Shown: positions 4,346 to 5,748 of the stretch, in pieces
Position numbering within the stretch: the stretch's first letter is position 1
Layout: each line of letters starts with the position of its first letter
From: DATAQC01 sp051001215
Lineage (GTDB): Bacteria; Actinomycetota; Acidimicrobiia; Acidimicrobiales; AC-14
Length of the DNA stretch: 5,748 bases
Direction: 5' to 3'
Assembly: GCA_051001215.1 (NCBI GenBank)
Contig: JBPCNP010000061.1
Coordinates: 1 to 5,748, forward strand
Program-made: the position numbers and the translations under genes
Notes under the pieces: model-generated
What the model was told of the DNA's origin: nothing
Database searches by the model: none
What the model saw: the letters and a program-made list of their open reading frames with translations, nothing else

Positions 4346-5748
4346 GTGCGTCATTCGAGGCGTTTGCAGGCTGCTGTCGGCCTTGCCGGCACGGCGATGG
4401 TGGTGTGCTTGACGGCGGGCGTGGCGTGGGCCAGCCCCACCGACGGGGGAGGCACCACCGCCGATGCCCTCAGCCACACCGACATCAGCCTCAACCTGCT
4501 CTGGATCGTCATCGGCGCCGTGCTCGTCATCTTCATGCAGGCTGGCTTCGCCCTCGTCGAGACCGGCTTCTGCCGGGCCAAGCACGCAGCCCACGTGGTT
4601 TCGACGAACTTCGCCGTCTTCGGGGTGGGCTTCGTTGCCTACTTCTGCGTGGGCTACGCCTTCATGTTCGGCGGCTTCAGCTTTCCCAACCTGTTCGGCT
4701 ACGACAACGCTATCGGCAGCGCCCTGATCGGCTCGGGCAACCATGTGCTGCTGTGGAAGGGCGGGTTCTTCCTCTCCGGCAAGGCCAACGACGTGAGCGT
4801 CCTGGCCTTCTTCTTGTACATGGTCGCCTTCATGGACACCACCGCCACCATTCCCACCGGAGCCATGGCTGAACGCTGGAAGTGGAAGGCCTTCGTGCAG
4901 TGGGGCCTGTTCTGTGGTGCGATCTACTACCCGTTGTTCGGCGCCTGGACCTGGGGCGGCGGTTGGTTGGCCAAGCTGGGCATCACCGCCAACCTCGGTC
5001 ACGGCTACACCGACTTCGCCGGATCGGGCGTGGTGCACATGATGGGCGGCGTTGCCGGGTTGGCCGGAGCCATGGTGCTCGGGCCCCGCATCGGCAAGTT
5101 CGGTGCCGACGGCAAGCCCAGGGCGCTGGCGGCCCACCACATCCCCATGGCCATGCTGGGGACGTTCATCCTGCTCTTCGGGTGGTTCGGCTTCAACGCC
5201 GCCTCGACCTTCGGCGCCACCGACAATCGCTTCGCCCTCGTGGCTGCCAACACCGCCATCGCCGCCGCCTTCGGCGCCGTGTTCGCCATGCTGTGGGTCC
5301 AGCGGCGTTCACCTGACAAAAAGCCCGACCCGGGGATGATGGCCAACGGGATGCTGGCGGGCCTGGTGGCCATCACCGCCCCGTGTGCCTTCGTGCAGCC
5401 GTGGGCGGCCGCGGTCATCGGCATCATTGCCGGCTGTGTGGTCGTCGAGTCGGTCTGGTTCTTCGAGCGCCGGGGCATCGACGACCCGGTGGGTGCGGTC
5501 TCGGTCCACGGCGTGTGCGGGGCGCTCGGCGTGCTGTCCGTGGGCATCTTTTCCGACGGCAGCTATGGCGGTGACTGGAACGCCACCGGCACAGCGACGA
5601 AGAACATCTGGGGCGTCCTGTACGGCCACGGGGGCTGGGGCCAGCTCGGCGCCCAGGCCGCCGGCGTGATCACGATCGCGACCGTGATGTTCGCCATCGC
5701 ACTGGCCTTCTTCAAGATCCAGAACGCGCTCATGAAGGGGGGCATCCG
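4346..5748 (+). CDS. amt: Ammonium transporter, Amt/MEP/Rh family (3' partial)
   Basis: The frame opens at GTG 4346 behind a strong AGGAGG and runs 467 codons to the right edge without a stop. Residues 1-29 form a signal peptide (RHSRRLQ, hydrophobic core, AWA before SPTDGG), as in other Amt proteins whose first helix is cleaved. The channel follows with helices carrying MQAGFALVETGFCRAKHA, then FMDTTATIPTGAMAERWKW, which keeps the Phe of the periplasmic gate. YYPLFGAWTWGGGWL and DFAGSGVVHMMGGVAGLAGA follow, the latter with the first pore histidine H231. After these come LLFGWFGFNAAS and DDPVGAVSVHGVCGALGV with the second pore histidine H388. The twin-His pair and gate aromatics are intact, so it should conduct ammonium into the cell as a trimer. 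The C-terminal cytoplasmic tail, through which PII proteins act, is mostly beyond the window. It lies 42 bases after the antiporter-GlnD fusion and is probably controlled by GlnR through the box at 4253-4290. A PII gene often follows amt and may lie just past the edge. Confidence 0.95.
   Translation, partial: MRHSRRLQAAVGLAGTAMVVCLTAGVAWASPTDGGGTTADALSHTDISLNLLWIVIGAVLVIFMQAGFALVETGFCRAKHAAHVVSTNFAVFGVGFVAYFCVGYAFMFGGFSFPNLFGYDNAIGSALIGSGNHVLLWKGGFFLSGKANDVSVLAFFLYMVAFMDTTATIPTGAMAERWKWKAFVQWGLFCGAIYYPLFGAWTWGGGWLAKLGITANLGHGYTDFAGSGVVHMMGGVAGLAGAMVLGPRIGKFGADGKPRALAAHHIPMAMLGTFILLFGWFGFNAASTFGATDNRFALVAANTAIAAAFGAVFAMLWVQRRSPDKKPDPGMMANGMLAGLVAITAPCAFVQPWAAAVIGIIAGCVVVESVWFFERRGIDDPVGAVSVHGVCGALGVLSVGIFSDGSYGGDWNATGTATKNIWGVLYGHGGWGQLGAQAAGVITIATVMFAIALAFFKIQNALMKGGI

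Noticed and set aside
4253..5140. Minus-strand open frame of 295 codons opposite amt
   Set aside because: It is Gly/His/Glu-rich antisense of the amt coding frame, which has clear Amt motifs and a strong ribosome binding site.

Overview
The window is very GC-rich throughout, uses GTG start codons for its two large genes, and carries a GlnR-like nitrogen-control box. Its proteins resemble those of actinomycetes and acidimicrobia, so it most likely comes from an actinobacterium. That assignment is an inference from composition and protein style, with no marker gene to confirm it.

Layout from left to right. Bases 2-94 are the last 30 codons of an unidentified plus-strand gene. Bases 95-390 hold no gene that can be supported, only two GC-rich hairpins and a short inverted repeat. 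Bases 391-920 (minus) are a winged-helix transcriptional regulator split by a one-base frameshift in a homopolymer run, with a C-terminus that no longer looks like its family. Bases 1003-1347 (minus) encode a small two-helix membrane protein of unknown function. A divergent intergenic region (1348-1522) separates these from the plus-strand genes. Bases 1523-4303 encode a 926-residue protein. Bases 4346-5748 are an ammonium transporter gene that runs off the right edge.

The centre of interest is the 926-residue protein. Its first ~380 residues are a CPA2-type cation:proton antiporter with an Asp-Asp ion-site motif. The rest is a GlnD-like module: the helical region that follows the nucleotidyltransferase in GlnD, a degenerate HD domain, and two ACT domains. 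The nucleotidyltransferase domain is absent, and the HD metal-ligand histidines appear to be replaced. This looks like an antiporter whose usual RCK-type regulatory domain has been replaced by a non-catalytic nitrogen (glutamine) sensor derived from GlnD.

The fused antiporter lies 42 bases upstream of amt in the same orientation. A GlnR-type box, with two exact GAAAC half-sites 22 bases apart, lies in the last codons of the antiporter gene just ahead of amt. The working model is a nitrogen-responsive pair. Amt brings ammonium in, and a glutamine-sensing antiporter adjusts cation or ammonium efflux, pH or membrane potential to match. The substrate and the direction of regulation cannot be read from the sequence.
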